Below, piece after piece: positions 36,488 to 45,167 of a stretch of DNA of 64,000 bases. The notes below the pieces were generated by a model. That model saw only the letters and a program-made list of their open reading frames with translations, was not told the origin of the DNA and made no database searches. The stretch lies in the NCBI GenBank assembly GCA_035534455.1, contig DATLRV010000055.1, forward strand, positions 1-64,000, written 5' to 3'. The position numbers and the translations under genes are program-made. Position 1 is the first letter of the stretch, and each line of letters begins with the position of its first letter. The DNA comes from JAJYVT01 sp035534455 (GTDB lineage Bacteria > Actinomycetota > Acidimicrobiia > Acidimicrobiales > RAAP-2).

Positions 36488-37639
36488 CTACGCCGCGACG
36501 TCCTTCGGGAAGTTGGTGAGGGCCTGGCTCCCGGTCTCGGTCACGACAAGGGTGTCCTCGATGCGGACGCCGCCGGTGCCCGGGAGGTAGACCCCCGGCT
36601 CCACCGTGACGACCATGGCCCTCGCCAGGGTAGCAGCGCCGAGGGCGCTGACCGCCGGGGCCTCGTGAATGTCGAGTCCCACGCCGTGGCCGGTGCCGTG
36701 CTCGAAGCGGTCCGCCCATCCCGCCGCGGAGATGACGGTGCGGCAGACGTCGTCGACGTCGCAGCACTCGACGCCGGGTGCCACGGCCGCGACGCCGCGG
36801 GCCTGGGCCTCGCGCACGACCTCGAAGACCCTCGCCAGCTCGCCCGTCGGCTCGCCCCCCACGACGAACGTCCGGGTCATGTCCGAGCGGTACCCCTCGA
36901 ACAGCGCGCCGAAGTCCACCACGACGGGTTCTCCGTGCCCGATCGCACGCCCCGTGGGCCGGTGGTGCGGCTTGGCCGAGTTGGGCCCCGACGCCACGAT
37001 GGTCTCGAAGGCGCTGGCCTCTGCGCCGCCCCCGCGCATCGCGGTGTCGAGCGCCAGGGCGAACTCCTCTTCGGTGAGGCCGTCCGAGAGCAACGGAAGG
37101 GTCTCGTGCAGCGCGGCGTCGGCGATGGCCGCCGCCCGTCCCATCCGGTCGATCTCCCCGTCGTCCTTCACCTCGCGCAGCGCTTCGACCACCCCGCTCG
37201 TCGGGTGCACCTCGCCGAGGAGCTCCCCCCACCGCCGACTGTCGCTCCAGCACACGTGGTCCGCCTCGAGGCCGACACGCGACCTCGCGCCCACGAAGGA
37301 CCTCACGGCGTCGCGCTGCGCAGCGAGGGCGCCCACGGAGAGCTCGACACTGGTGCCGGCGCGCACGACCTGTTCGGCGGACTGGGTGCGGTACCGGCCG
37401 TCGGTGGTGAGGAGCGCTCCCGCCGGCGTCACCGCCAACAGCCCCGCCGACCCGGTGAAGCCGGTGAGGTACCGCACATTGGCCAGGTTGGAGACCACCA
37501 ACGCGTCGACGCCGGCGCCCTCGAGCCGCGCGCGGAGCCGGTCGAGGCGGGGAGCCACCTCCAGAGCCCGCAAGGCCTGCGGGGCGTTCGGTGCCTGCGG
37601 GGCGTTCGGTGCCTGCGGGGCGTTCGTGCGGGTCGTCAT
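36488..37639 (-). CDS. Xaa-Pro aminopeptidase family (M24B)
   Basis: A metallo-aminopeptidase that removes residues before proline. The five metal ligands of the pita-bread fold are present: VVVDFGALFEGYRSDMTRTF (two Asp), EHGTGHGVGLDIHEAP (His), MVVTVEPGVYLPG (Glu) and GVRIEDTLVVTE (Glu). The N-terminus has three NAPQA repeats from an 18-base tandem repeat. ATG 37639 overlaps the aroQ stop as ATGA. 383 residues. Confidence 0.93.
   Translation of the reverse strand: MTTRTNAPQAPNAPQAPNAPQALRALEVAPRLDRLRARLEGAGVDALVVSNLANVRYLTGFTGSAGLLAVTPAGALLTTDGRYRTQSAEQVVRAGTSVELSVGALAAQRDAVRSFVGARSRVGLEADHVCWSDSRRWGELLGEVHPTSGVVEALREVKDDGEIDRMGRAAAIADAALHETLPLLSDGLTEEEFALALDTAMRGGGAEASAFETIVASGPNSAKPHHRPTGRAIGHGEPVVVDFGALFEGYRSDMTRTFVVGGEPTGELARVFEVVREAQARGVAAVAPGVECCDVDDVCRTVISAAGWADRFEHGTGHGVGLDIHEAPAVSALGAATLARAMVVTVEPGVYLPGTGGVRIEDTLVVTETGSQALTNFPKDVAA
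37575..37627. repeat. 18-base tandem repeat in the M24B peptidase gene
   Basis: GCCTGCGGGGCGTTCGGT is repeated nearly three times at 37575-37592, 37593-37610 and 37611-37627 (last copy shortened). On the minus strand it encodes Asn-Ala-Pro-Gln-Ala-Pro units before the enzyme domain, so copy number can change without breaking the frame. Confidence 0.8.
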
Positions 37640-38130
37640 CGTTTCTCCTCGTCGGCGCGACGGAGCCCGTCGTCGGGGGTACCGCCACCCCGACCGCCGG
37701 CCCCGGCGAGCCGGACGGCGGCTTCGATCGCGAGCTCGTAGCCGAGTCCGCCCATTCCCGCCACCAACCCGTCGGCCACAGCCGCCAGCACCGAGGTGTG
37801 GCGGAAGGGCTCGCGTGCCGCCGGGTTCGACAGGTGGAGCTCGATGACCACCCCATCGAACGCGCCGAGCGCGTCGTGCAACGACCAGCTGGTGTGGGTC
37901 AGCGCCCCGGCGTTCACCACGATCGCGTCGGCGCGCGAGCGAGCGCCGTGCACCGCGTCGACGAGGGCGCCCTCGTGGTTGCTCTGGAAGTGGTCGAGCG
38001 TCCACCCCAGCGACTCGGCGACCGCGGCTGCGCGACGGACGTGGTCGGCGAGCGTGTCGGTGCCGTACACCTCGGGCTCCCGTTCCCCCAACAGGTCGAG
38101 GTTCGGGCCGGACAGGAGCGTCACGTGCAC
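37636..38130 (-). CDS. aroQ: 3-dehydroquinate dehydratase, type II
   Basis: AroQ carries out the third step of the shikimate pathway. The flavodoxin-like protein has LLSGPNLDLLGEREPEVYG (catalytic Tyr), VNAGALTHTSWSLHDAL and LSNPAAREPFRHTSVLA (catalytic His). GTG 38130 matches the family start; a second GTG at 38124 overlaps the aroB stop as GTGA. The C-terminal tail is Gly/Arg-rich and longer than usual. 164 residues. Confidence 0.95.
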   Translation of the reverse strand: MHVTLLSGPNLDLLGEREPEVYGTDTLADHVRRAAAVAESLGWTLDHFQSNHEGALVDAVHGARSRADAIVVNAGALTHTSWSLHDALGAFDGVVIELHLSNPAAREPFRHTSVLAAVADGLVAGMGGLGYELAIEAAVRLAGAGGRGGGTPDDGLRRADEEKR

Positions 38131-39185
38131 GCGAGCTCCTCGATGGCTGCGAGCACGTCCGACGGCGCGACGCCGTGGACGAGCTCGACGCCGTCGGGGC
38201 CGTCGAGGACGAACGCGAGGTCGTGCGCGGCCTTCTTGTCGCGTGCCATGTACGCCAGCAGCTCCTTCGGGTCGACCGTCTCCAGCCCGGCCGGCAGGCG
38301 GTCGGACACGGAGAAGCGTCGCACCGTCTCGCGGTGGAACGCCACCCGCTCGTCGGAGATGCGGCCGAGACGGCGGGCGAGCAGCGCCGCGAAGACGAGC
38401 CCGACCCCGACGGCCTCCCCGTGGCGTAGGTCGGCGCCCGCGTCGAGCGCCACGGCCTCGAGCGCGTGCGCGAAGGTGTGCCCGTAGTTGAGCAGGACCC
38501 GCGGACCACCTTCCCGCTCGTCCGCCTCGACGTGCGCGGCCTTCCGCGCGACGCTGCGCCCGATCTGTGCATCGAGCGGGAGGTCCGCCAGGCGAGGTTC
38601 TCCGAGGAACGTGTACTTGGCCAGCTCCCCTCGGCCCGAGGTCCACTCGCGGGCGGGCAGCGTCGCCAGGAGCGCCGTGTCGCAGAGCACGCCCACCGGC
38701 TGCCAGAAGGCACCCATGAGGTTCTTTCCCTCGGGGAGGTCGACGCCCGTCTTCCCCCCGATCGCTGCGTCCACCTGCGCGAGCAGGGTGGTCGCGACCG
38801 TGCAATACGCGGTGCCGCGGTGGTAGCAGGCCGCGGCGAAGCCCGCGAGGTCCGTCACCACGCCGCCGCCGACCGCTACCACGACGTCGGCGCGCGAGAG
38901 CCCCGTGCTCGCGAACTCCCTGCAGAGCCGCTCGACGTTGGCGACCGACTTCGCGCGCTCGCCCGCCTCGACCGCGTGCACCTCGAAGGGCAGCCCGGGG
39001 TCGATCGTCTCGAACCACGAGGTCGCGGCGACCATCTCGTCGGTGACCACCGCGGCGTGCCGTGCTGCGGGCACCTGGCTCGCGACGAGCTCTGCCAGCA
39101 GCACCGCCGCGCCGTCGCCCACGCGCACCTCGTAGACGCGCGACCCCTGCCCTCGGCCCGCGGGGGAGACCTGGACCGTGATCAC
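38121..39185 (-). CDS. aroB: 3-dehydroquinate synthase
   Basis: AroB converts DAHP to 3-dehydroquinate with NAD and a metal. Motifs: VVAVGGGVVTDLAGFAAACY (NAD site), GGKTGVDLPEGKNLMG, and metal ligands in GELAKY and LLNYGHTFAHALE. 354 residues. GTG 39185 overlaps the aroK stop as GTGA. Confidence 0.97.
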   Translation of the reverse strand: MITVQVSPAGRGQGSRVYEVRVGDGAAVLLAELVASQVPAARHAAVVTDEMVAATSWFETIDPGLPFEVHAVEAGERAKSVANVERLCREFASTGLSRADVVVAVGGGVVTDLAGFAAACYHRGTAYCTVATTLLAQVDAAIGGKTGVDLPEGKNLMGAFWQPVGVLCDTALLATLPAREWTSGRGELAKYTFLGEPRLADLPLDAQIGRSVARKAAHVEADEREGGPRVLLNYGHTFAHALEAVALDAGADLRHGEAVGVGLVFAALLARRLGRISDERVAFHRETVRRFSVSDRLPAGLETVDPKELLAYMARDKKAAHDLAFVLDGPDGVELVHGVAPSDVLAAIEELACT

Positions 39186-39775
39186 GTCCTCGGCACCGCG
39201 TCGCCGGTTGCGCCGACCGCGTCGAGGACCCGGTCGGCGACCGCGTCGGGGACGAGGTCGTCGACGTCGACCACGAGGTCGGACACTTCGGCATAGACGT
39301 CCCGCCGCTCGTGATCCAGGCGTGCGAGGGTCCCCGCCGGGTCACCCTCGAGGAGCGGTCGGTGGTCGGGTAGCCCCCCGGGATCTCTCGTCGCCGCGGC
39401 CTCGTCCGGGCGGACCCGCTCGAAGAGGGTCTCGGGCGTCGCGCGGAGCCACACCACCGTCCCGGCGCGCCGCAGGAGCCGGCGGTTCGCGGGGTCGAGC
39501 ACGGCGCCGCCGGCGACGGACACGACCGCCGGACCGTCCTCGGCGAGGGCGGCGGCGAGCGCCTCGCTCTCGACGGGACGGAACGCCTCCTCGCCGCCGG
39601 ACTCGAAGAGCTCCTTCACGGTCCGGCCCGTGAACGCCTCGACCTCGGCGTCCGAGTCCACGTAGCGCCAGCCGAGCCGGTCCGCGAGGACGTGGCCCAC
39701 CGTCGTCTTGCCCGCGCCCATCATCCCGACGAGGAGCAGCCGGCGTGCGGGAGTCGGCGGCATCGCCGCCGTCAC
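39182..39775 (-). CDS. aroK: shikimate kinase
   Basis: AroK phosphorylates shikimate. P-loop LLVGMMGAGKTTVGHVLA, shikimate-binding DSDAEVEAFTGRTVKEL and Walker B-like VSVAGGAVLDP are present, and the lid has PDHRPLL. GTG 39775 overlaps the aroC stop as GTGA; ATG 39763 is the alternative and would shorten the protein by four residues. Confidence 0.95.
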   Translation of the reverse strand: MTAAMPPTPARRLLLVGMMGAGKTTVGHVLADRLGWRYVDSDAEVEAFTGRTVKELFESGGEEAFRPVESEALAAALAEDGPAVVSVAGGAVLDPANRRLLRRAGTVVWLRATPETLFERVRPDEAAATRDPGGLPDHRPLLEGDPAGTLARLDHERRDVYAEVSDLVVDVDDLVPDAVADRVLDAVGATGDAVPRT

Positions 39776-40965
39776 ACGGGCTCGGGCGGTGACAGCGTCC
39801 GCCCGAGCGAGCCGAGGTAGCCGTCGCGGTTGCGCAGGAGCTCGGCGACCGAGTCCCCACCAAACTTCCGCAGCGCCTCCCCCGCCAGGACGAGCGCGGT
39901 CATGGTCTCGGCGACGACGCCCATCGCGGGCACCGACGTCACGTCGGTCCGCTCCTTGAAGCTCACCGTCGACTGCTTGGTCGCCACGTCCACGGTCTCG
40001 ATGACGGGCCGGCTCAGCGTCGCGAGCGGCTTCATGGCCGCGCGCAGGACCAGGAGACCCCCGATCGACATGCCGCCCTCGATGCCGCCCGCGCGCGCCG
40101 TCGTGCGCGCGTACCCGCCCGACGAGGTGGCCGAAGGGTCGAAGTGGATCGCGTCGTGCGCCTCCGAGCCGCGGCGCGCCGCGATCTCCCACCCGTCCCC
40201 GATCTCCACCGCCTTGACGGCCTGGATGCTCATCAGCGCCTGGGCGAGCAGGCCGTCGAGCCGCTGGTCCCACTGGACGTGGGTCCCGAGCCCGACGGGG
40301 ACCCCGTACACGAGGACCTCCGCCACGCCACCGAGGGAGTCCCCGTCCTTGGCCGCGGACTTCACCGCCGCCATCATCCGCTCCTCGGCCTCGGGGTCGG
40401 CCGTGCGCACCGGCGACGCGTCGATGCGGGCGAGGTCCTCGGGCATCGGGCGGGTGGCGTCCTTCACCCTCTCGGGCCCGAGCTGGACGACGTGGCTCAG
40501 CACCTGGACCCCCAGCCTGGCGAGCAGCAGCTTCGCAAGCGACCCCGCCGCGACCCGCGCCGCCGTCTCGCGCGCCGAGGCGCGCTCCAACACGTCGCGC
40601 GCGTCGTCGAAGCCGTACTTCAGCATCCCCGCGAGGTCGGCGTGACCCGGGCGTGGCTGGGTGAGCACGCTCGAGGGCGAGCCGGGAGCCGGGGACATCT
40701 CCTCCGTCCACTTGCGCGCCCACTCGGAGTTGGCGATCTCGATCGCGACCGGTGCACCGAGCGTCCTGCCATGGCGGACCCCGCCCAGGATCGTGACCTC
40801 GTCCGCCTCGAACCGCATCCGGGGGCCGCGGCCGAACCCGAGACGCCGGCGGCGGAGCTCCTCGGCGACGTCCTCGACGGTCACCCGGAGGCCCGCGGGC
40901 AGGCCGTCGATCACCACGACGAGCGCCTTGCCGTGCGACTCTCCGGCAGTCAGAAACCGCAGCAT
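39772..40965 (-). CDS. aroC: chorismate synthase
   Basis: AroC makes chorismate with reduced FMN. The three signatures are GESHGKALVVVIDGLPAG, RPGHADLAGMLKYG and RASARETAARVAAGSLA. 397 residues. ATG with a TAGCGT box only 6 bases upstream, so it may be the leaderless first gene of aroC-aroK-aroB-aroQ. Confidence 0.98.
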   Translation of the reverse strand: MLRFLTAGESHGKALVVVIDGLPAGLRVTVEDVAEELRRRRLGFGRGPRMRFEADEVTILGGVRHGRTLGAPVAIEIANSEWARKWTEEMSPAPGSPSSVLTQPRPGHADLAGMLKYGFDDARDVLERASARETAARVAAGSLAKLLLARLGVQVLSHVVQLGPERVKDATRPMPEDLARIDASPVRTADPEAEERMMAAVKSAAKDGDSLGGVAEVLVYGVPVGLGTHVQWDQRLDGLLAQALMSIQAVKAVEIGDGWEIAARRGSEAHDAIHFDPSATSSGGYARTTARAGGIEGGMSIGGLLVLRAAMKPLATLSRPVIETVDVATKQSTVSFKERTDVTSVPAMGVVAETMTALVLAGEALRKFGGDSVAELLRNRDGYLGSLGRTLSPPEPV

Positions 40966-40971
40966 CTCCCC

Positions 40972-40977
40972 ACGCTA
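40972..40977 (-). promoter_or_regulatory. -10 box TAGCGT of aroC
   Basis: TAGCGT is followed by GGGGAG and the aroC ATG. Leaderless geometry, although GGGGAG could also act as a ribosome binding site. Confidence 0.55.
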
Positions 40978-41050
40978 CCGACCCGCGCGACCCAGGGCTG
41001 GCGACCCGGCGCGCGCGCCGCCGCACTTCGTCGGCGCCGCACCTGGTCGG

Positions 41051-41953
41051 CTACCCCCCGTGGAGCCAGAGATTGCCGAGCCACGTCCCCCACAGGACGC
41101 CCAGCATCGTGCCGACCGCCAGCGCGGGCGCGAACGGGAAGCGATGCCGCCCGCGGGCTGCGAGCACGGCCAGCCCCATCACGGCTCCCGCGACGAAGCC
41201 GGCCAGGAACCCGAAATACAAGGGGGCGAAACCGAGCCATCCGAGGGCGCCGCCGCACAACCCCGCGAGCCGCACGTCGCCGAACCCCATCGCGCGGGGC
41301 GCGACCCACCACACGGCAGCGAAGACGCCGAACGCGACGACGGCGCCGATCACGGCGTCGAGCATCGGACGCCACGAGTCGTCGGCCGCGGACGCACAGA
41401 GCAAGCCGACGCCCACCGCCGCGGCTGCGGCGTAGACGATCCGGCGCGGGACGAGCCCCGTCCGCAGGTCGGTGACCGATACGACGAGGAGCGCACCGGC
41501 GAGCACGCAGTACGCGGGCAGTTGGGGGGTCGATCCGAGACGCAGCGCCGCGAGCACGCACGCTGCCGCGAGCACGATCGCCGCGGCGGCACCTTCGGCG
41601 AGCACGGCCGTGCGCGACGCCCGGGGCGGGCGCTGACCGGGAGGGGGGAACCGCGGCTGCTCCGGACCCGGCGACGGCACGCCAATCAGCTGCGGAGGCG
41701 GCGTCGAGGCGGTGGACGTGGACCCACCCGCCAGGTCGGCCACGTCGAATACGTCGAATACGTCGACCACGTCGGCGACGTCCGCCAGGCCGGCGACGTC
41801 CGCCAGGTCCGGACCCACGCCGACGGGAGACGGCGGATCCCCCGGAGCCTCGGCGCTCCCGGGCCGACGGACTCTGCGCGCCAACGTGTCCAGCAACGGG
41901 CCGGCGACTCCCCCGCCGATCCCGCAGACGGCCAGCACCCCCCAGGCCGCCAT
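41051..41953 (-). CDS. prepilin peptidase (A24 family)
   Basis: An integral membrane aspartic peptidase that trims type IV prepilins. The catalytic pair is in SVTDLRTGLVPRR and GFGDVRLAGLCGG. Hydrophobic segments occur near the N-terminus and from about 115 to the end. The Cys4 methylation domain is absent; residues 30-110 are instead a disordered linker with an Asp-Val-Phe repeat and Pro-rich stretch. No pilin genes are in view; the gene lies between nfu and aroC. Confidence 0.85.
   Translation of the reverse strand: MAAWGVLAVCGIGGGVAGPLLDTLARRVRRPGSAEAPGDPPSPVGVGPDLADVAGLADVADVVDVFDVFDVADLAGGSTSTASTPPPQLIGVPSPGPEQPRFPPPGQRPPRASRTAVLAEGAAAAIVLAAACVLAALRLGSTPQLPAYCVLAGALLVVSVTDLRTGLVPRRIVYAAAAAVGVGLLCASAADDSWRPMLDAVIGAVVAFGVFAAVWWVAPRAMGFGDVRLAGLCGGALGWLGFAPLYFGFLAGFVAGAVMGLAVLAARGRHRFPFAPALAVGTMLGVLWGTWLGNLWLHGG
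41736..41812. repeat. short repeats in the prepilin peptidase linker
   Basis: Repeated ACGTCGAAT units and two copies of GGCGACGTCCGCCAG encode the Asp-Val-rich linker (VADVVDVFDVFDVADLA) on the minus strand. Likely expandable low-complexity DNA. Confidence 0.6.
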
Positions 41954-41960
41954 GGTGCGC

Positions 41961-42599
41961 CTAGTAGTAGGGGTCGGCGCCGCCGGCGTGGTCGGTCACG
42001 TCCACCACCCGAGTGAGCTCGGGCACCTCTTCGCGCAGCGCCGCCTCGATCCCCTGGGTCAGCGTCATGCGCGACATCGCGCAGCCCTGGCACCCGCCCG
42101 ACAACCGGAGGTAGGCGACGCCGCCACTCTCGTCCATCGCGACCAGGTCCGCCCGGCCGCCGTGGGACGCGATCGAGGGGTTGACGGCCTCTTCGAGGAC
42201 GGTGGACACCCGGCTGCCGAGGGGGCCGCCGAGCCCCGCCGCCAGGACCTCTGCGGGAACGCCGAGCTCCTCGGGGGCCGGCGCGTTGGGATTGACGAGG
42301 ACGAGGCCGCCGCCGCCCTCGTCGTTCCACTCCAGCCGGGCACCGCGCAGTCGGTCGACGCTCGAGGTCGGGACGACGACGGTCAGCCCGTCGACGTCGG
42401 CGATCGAGTGGTCGTCGCCTGCGTCCGAGACCGACTGGAAGAACAGGTCGTACACGAACTGGCCCTGCTGCACGCCGCGGATCTCGAGCCAAAGGGCGAG
42501 CCCGTCGGGATCAGGCTCCTGCGAGAGCGCCTCGCGGACCACCCGGTGCGCGTCCGGCGTGAGCGTGACGACGGCCAGTTCTTCGGCGGTTCGTGCCAT
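41961..42599 (-). CDS. NfuA-like iron-sulfur carrier
   Basis: The 212-residue protein has a degenerate A-type carrier domain (about 8-100) without its cysteines, then an Nfu domain with the cluster-binding CxxC in LSGGCQGCAMSRMT. This layout matches E. coli NfuA, which delivers Fe-S clusters to target enzymes. ATG 42599 has TACAAT 6 bases upstream. Divergent from a Cys-rich gene 30 bases away. Confidence 0.9.
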   Translation of the reverse strand: MARTAEELAVVTLTPDAHRVVREALSQEPDPDGLALWLEIRGVQQGQFVYDLFFQSVSDAGDDHSIADVDGLTVVVPTSSVDRLRGARLEWNDEGGGGLVLVNPNAPAPEELGVPAEVLAAGLGGPLGSRVSTVLEEAVNPSIASHGGRADLVAMDESGGVAYLRLSGGCQGCAMSRMTLTQGIEAALREEVPELTRVVDVTDHAGGADPYY

Positions 42600-42605
42600 C
42601 CGCCC

Positions 42606-42611
42606 ATTGTA
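42606..42611 (-). promoter_or_regulatory. -10 box TACAAT of the nfu gene
   Basis: TACAAT, close to consensus, lies 6 bases before the ATG at 42599; predicted leaderless start. Confidence 0.65.
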
Positions 42612-42615
42612 GGGG

Positions 42616-42621
42616 TAGGGT
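42616..42621 (+). promoter_or_regulatory. -10 box TAGGGT of the Cys-rich gene
   Basis: TAGGGT lies 8 bases before the ATG at 42630, back to back with the nfu promoter in a 30-base gap. Confidence 0.6.
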
Positions 42622-42629
42622 CCGCCGCC

Positions 42630-43376
42630 ATGGCCACCGGCGGACGGACCGTGCCCGTGCACGAGTGGGTGAGCTTCGAGGATCCGGACGAAGACCGCAC
42701 CTGGGTCTTCGACGTCACCTTCCTGACCAGCCGCTGGACGTGCATCTACGGACGAGGCTGCCAGGGGGTCCTCACGGAGCCTGCCCCCGAGCTCGTCCAC
42801 GGGTGCTGCAGCTACGGCGCACACTTCGTCGACGACGACGACGTCCGGCGCGTCGAGCGCATCGCCGCCACCCTGCGCGACGAGGAGTGGCAGTTCCGCG
42901 ACCGGGCACGCCGCAAGGGGGTCACGCGCACGACCAAGAAGGGTGAGACGGTGACGCGCCTGGTCGACGGCGCGTGCATCTTTCTCAACCGCCCGGACTT
43001 CCCGACCGGTCCGGGGTGCGCGCTGCACCAGGTCGCGCTCGCGCGCGGCCGGCGACCGCTCGACCTCAAACCCGAGGTCTGCTGGCAGCTCCCGCTACGC
43101 CGGGAGGACCAGGTCGCTGACGACGGGCACGTCACCTCGACGATCAGCCAGTGGGACCGGCGCCACTGGGGGGCGGGCGGCGAGGAGTTCGCGTGGTGGT
43201 GCACCGAATCGCCCGAGGCGTTCGTCGGCGCGGCGCCGGTGTACGAGGGGATGGCGGACGAGTTGGTCGCGATGACCGGGAAGAAGGTCCACCGGGTGCT
43301 CAAGGCCTACCTCGAGGACCGCCGCGACCGGGTGCGCGTCCCGCTTCCGCATCCCGCGGTCCGCCGGCGCGAGTAG
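42630..43376 (+). CDS. cysteine-rich protein of unknown function
   Basis: The 248-residue product has nine Cys, in CIYGRGCQG, HGCCSYGAHF, GACIF, GCALHQVAL, EVCWQLPL and WWCTES, plus several His. The pattern resembles DUF3109/YkgJ-type proteins thought to hold iron, zinc or a cluster; this is a weak match. Its pairing with the Fe-S carrier gene nfu, head to head, is suggestive. The end is basic (DRRDRVRVPLPHPAVRRRE). Confidence 0.75.
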   Translation: MATGGRTVPVHEWVSFEDPDEDRTWVFDVTFLTSRWTCIYGRGCQGVLTEPAPELVHGCCSYGAHFVDDDDVRRVERIAATLRDEEWQFRDRARRKGVTRTTKKGETVTRLVDGACIFLNRPDFPTGPGCALHQVALARGRRPLDLKPEVCWQLPLRREDQVADDGHVTSTISQWDRRHWGAGGEEFAWWCTESPEAFVGAAPVYEGMADELVAMTGKKVHRVLKAYLEDRRDRVRVPLPHPAVRRRE

Positions 43377-43411
43377 CGTCCGGCGAGCTCGGCGCCCGGT
43401 CGGCGCCTCGG

Positions 43412-43681
43412 TCAGTCGTCGAGAGGGTCGTGCTCCCGATCGTCGTGTGACGGCGCCAGCGAGCCGAGGATCCTGTCGTACTGGTCCTCCTCGGCGAGGC
43501 ACCACGAGGCGTGCACGTCCTCGGGCTCGGCTCCGCACTCCGGGCACCGCTCCGAAGCGGTGGTGACCGAACGCTTGAGGCTTCGCGCTTCTTCGAAGCG
43601 CCGATGGCGTCCCTTCTTCACGACCACTCCCTTGCTGCCCGCCCGGGCCCGAGGCGCTTGCTCGACCGAGCCGGGGGCCAT
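43412..43681 (-). CDS. small protein with CxxC
   Basis: The 89-residue product has a basic middle (KKGRHRRFEEARSLKRS), then ERCPECGAEPEDVHASWC, three Cys and one His that could bind zinc, and an acidic His/Asp-rich end. No family recognised. Start at ATG 43681 is uncertain; it converges on the Cys-rich gene. Confidence 0.5.
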   Translation of the reverse strand: MAPGSVEQAPRARAGSKGVVVKKGRHRRFEEARSLKRSVTTASERCPECGAEPEDVHASWCLAEEDQYDRILGSLAPSHDDREHDPLDD

Positions 43682-43807
43682 GTAGACGACCTGAGTCGAC
43701 GTCGACCCGCCGTGGTGGTCGGGTCCCGGCCGCTGGGACAGTGTAGTCGTTCACGGGGGCCGTACCCGTCGCGGCCCCGACCCGTGCGTACGCCCGATCG
43801 GCCCTCG

Positions 43808-43813
43808 TAAGCT
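43808..43813 (+). promoter_or_regulatory. -10 box TAAGCT
   Basis: TAAGCT lies 9 bases before the ATG at 43823. Confidence 0.5.
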
Positions 43814-43822
43814 GCCCAGACG

Positions 43823-44035
43823 ATGGAATTCGACCCCGAAGCGATGATCGCGAGGTTCAAGGAACGCGCGCAGGCGGTGAGAGAACGCGGGCTCCCCCCC
43901 GTCGAGGGACCCGAGCGCCAGCGGTTCCGCGAGCGGGCACAGGTCGACTACATGGATTTCGCGATGCTCGGCGACGCGGAGGCGTCGCTCGACGACGGGA
44001 TCCTCACGTTGCGCGTCGACCTCCGCGCCCGCTGA
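43823..44035 (+). CDS. small protein of unknown function
   Basis: The 70-residue protein has a charged helical first half (DPEAMIARFKERAQAVRERG) and a second part FRERAQVDYMDFAMLGDAEASLDDGILTLRVDLRA that looks like a short strand-rich unit. Codon usage is like that of its neighbours. Leaderless-type promoter. Function unknown. Confidence 0.65.
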   Translation: MEFDPEAMIARFKERAQAVRERGLPPVEGPERQRFRERAQVDYMDFAMLGDAEASLDDGILTLRVDLRAR

Positions 44036-44120
44036 CCGAGCCTGCCCGGCCCTTCGCGCCAGTGGCCCCCCGTGGGCGTCGCCCGGGGAGGGGGCTCGGC
44101 ACCTCCTCGCACGACCGGCG

Positions 44121-44630
44121 TCAGCCGCCGTAGTTCATCCGGGTGTCCTCCATCCGCAGCAGCGGCGGCACGTCACCTTCCGGGCCACCCACGCCGACCA
44201 CCTCGCCCACGAAGAGGTCGTGGCTGCCGAGCCCCACGCGGTGCCGCACTTCGCAGTCGAGCCATGCGACGGCCCGTGCGAGCACCGGGGCGCCGGTCTC
44301 GTGGACGTCCACGGCCTCGCCCGCCATGGACACGGCCACGCCGCCGGTGCGGACGACGTCGGACTCTCGAACCGGCTTGACGAAGCGCCGGACGACCGCG
44401 CGGTCGTCGCGCGAGAGGAAGCTCAAAGAGAACACGCCGTGCGCCACGACCAACGAATGGGTCATCGAGCTCGCGTCGACCGCGACGCCGACGAGCTTCG
44501 GCTCGACCGAGACCTGGATCGCCAGGTTGGCGGTCATCAGGTTGACCGAACCGCCCGTCCCACTCCCCACGACGTAGATCCCGCTCGGCATCGACCAGAG
44601 CACGCGGCGTCGGAGACGATCGTCCACCAT
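44121..44630 (-). CDS. flavin reductase-like domain protein
   Basis: The 169-residue product is an FMN-binding split barrel of the flavin reductase family: MPSGIYVVGSG, NLMTANLAIQVSVEPKLVGVAVD, FSLSFLSRDDRAVVRRF and HDLFVGEVVGVG. Such proteins reduce flavins for partner oxygenases or bind FMN. The ATG overlaps the upstream gene's stop as ATGA. No partner enzyme is adjacent. Confidence 0.85.
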   Translation of the reverse strand: MVDDRLRRRVLWSMPSGIYVVGSGTGGSVNLMTANLAIQVSVEPKLVGVAVDASSMTHSLVVAHGVFSLSFLSRDDRAVVRRFVKPVRESDVVRTGGVAVSMAGEAVDVHETGAPVLARAVAWLDCEVRHRVGLGSHDLFVGEVVGVGGPEGDVPPLLRMEDTRMNYGG

Positions 44631-45148
44631 CAGAAGAGCGATGTCCCTGTGAGGTCGGGCACGGTCGTGGTGGTCGTCGGCACGGTGTGACCGCTCAGCG
44701 CCCGGACCCGTTGCAAGGCCCGCCGGAAGAGGCCGTCGGCGCGGGCACGGTCGGCGGCGGCGACCGCGATCGACGCCGAGCCGGGGGACGACGCACGGAT
44801 GCACGACTGCGCCGCGTCGTACTCGAGCCCGTAACCGCGTGCGAGCAGTCGGGTCAGCGTGGCGTCGGGAGCCGGCAGGTTGTCGTTGTATGTCTGCGCG
44901 TCGTTCGCCATCGCCGCGCACGCCGTGCGCAGCGCCGTGATGCTCCGGTGCGCGGCGACGGCCCTGCGGACCGACGTGCCGTCTCCCTCGAGCGTGCCGA
45001 TGTCCTGCCCGAGGTTGGTCGACGCCGCCCAGCGCTGGACCTGTTGGCCGAGCGTGCCCGCGGCGCCGTGACCAAGTGACACGAAGGCGACGACCCCGAC
45101 GGCCACGACGAGGAGGCCACCGAGGAGGAGCCACGTCTTCGCGATCAC
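44630..45148 (-). CDS. membrane-anchored protein of unknown function
   Basis: The 172-residue product has one N-terminal membrane segment (WLLLGGLLVVAVGVVAFVSLG) followed by an extracytoplasmic helical domain and a Thr/Pro-rich end (GHTVPTTTTTVPDLTG). GTG 45148 puts the segment directly at the start. It lies between tyrS and the flavin reductase gene and is probably cotranscribed with both. No family recognised. Confidence 0.65.
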   Translation of the reverse strand: MIAKTWLLLGGLLVVAVGVVAFVSLGHGAAGTLGQQVQRWAASTNLGQDIGTLEGDGTSVRRAVAAHRSITALRTACAAMANDAQTYNDNLPAPDATLTRLLARGYGLEYDAAQSCIRASSPGSASIAVAAADRARADGLFRRALQRVRALSGHTVPTTTTTVPDLTGTSLF

Positions 45149-45167
45149 GCGTGGTCGGCCGCCTGCC

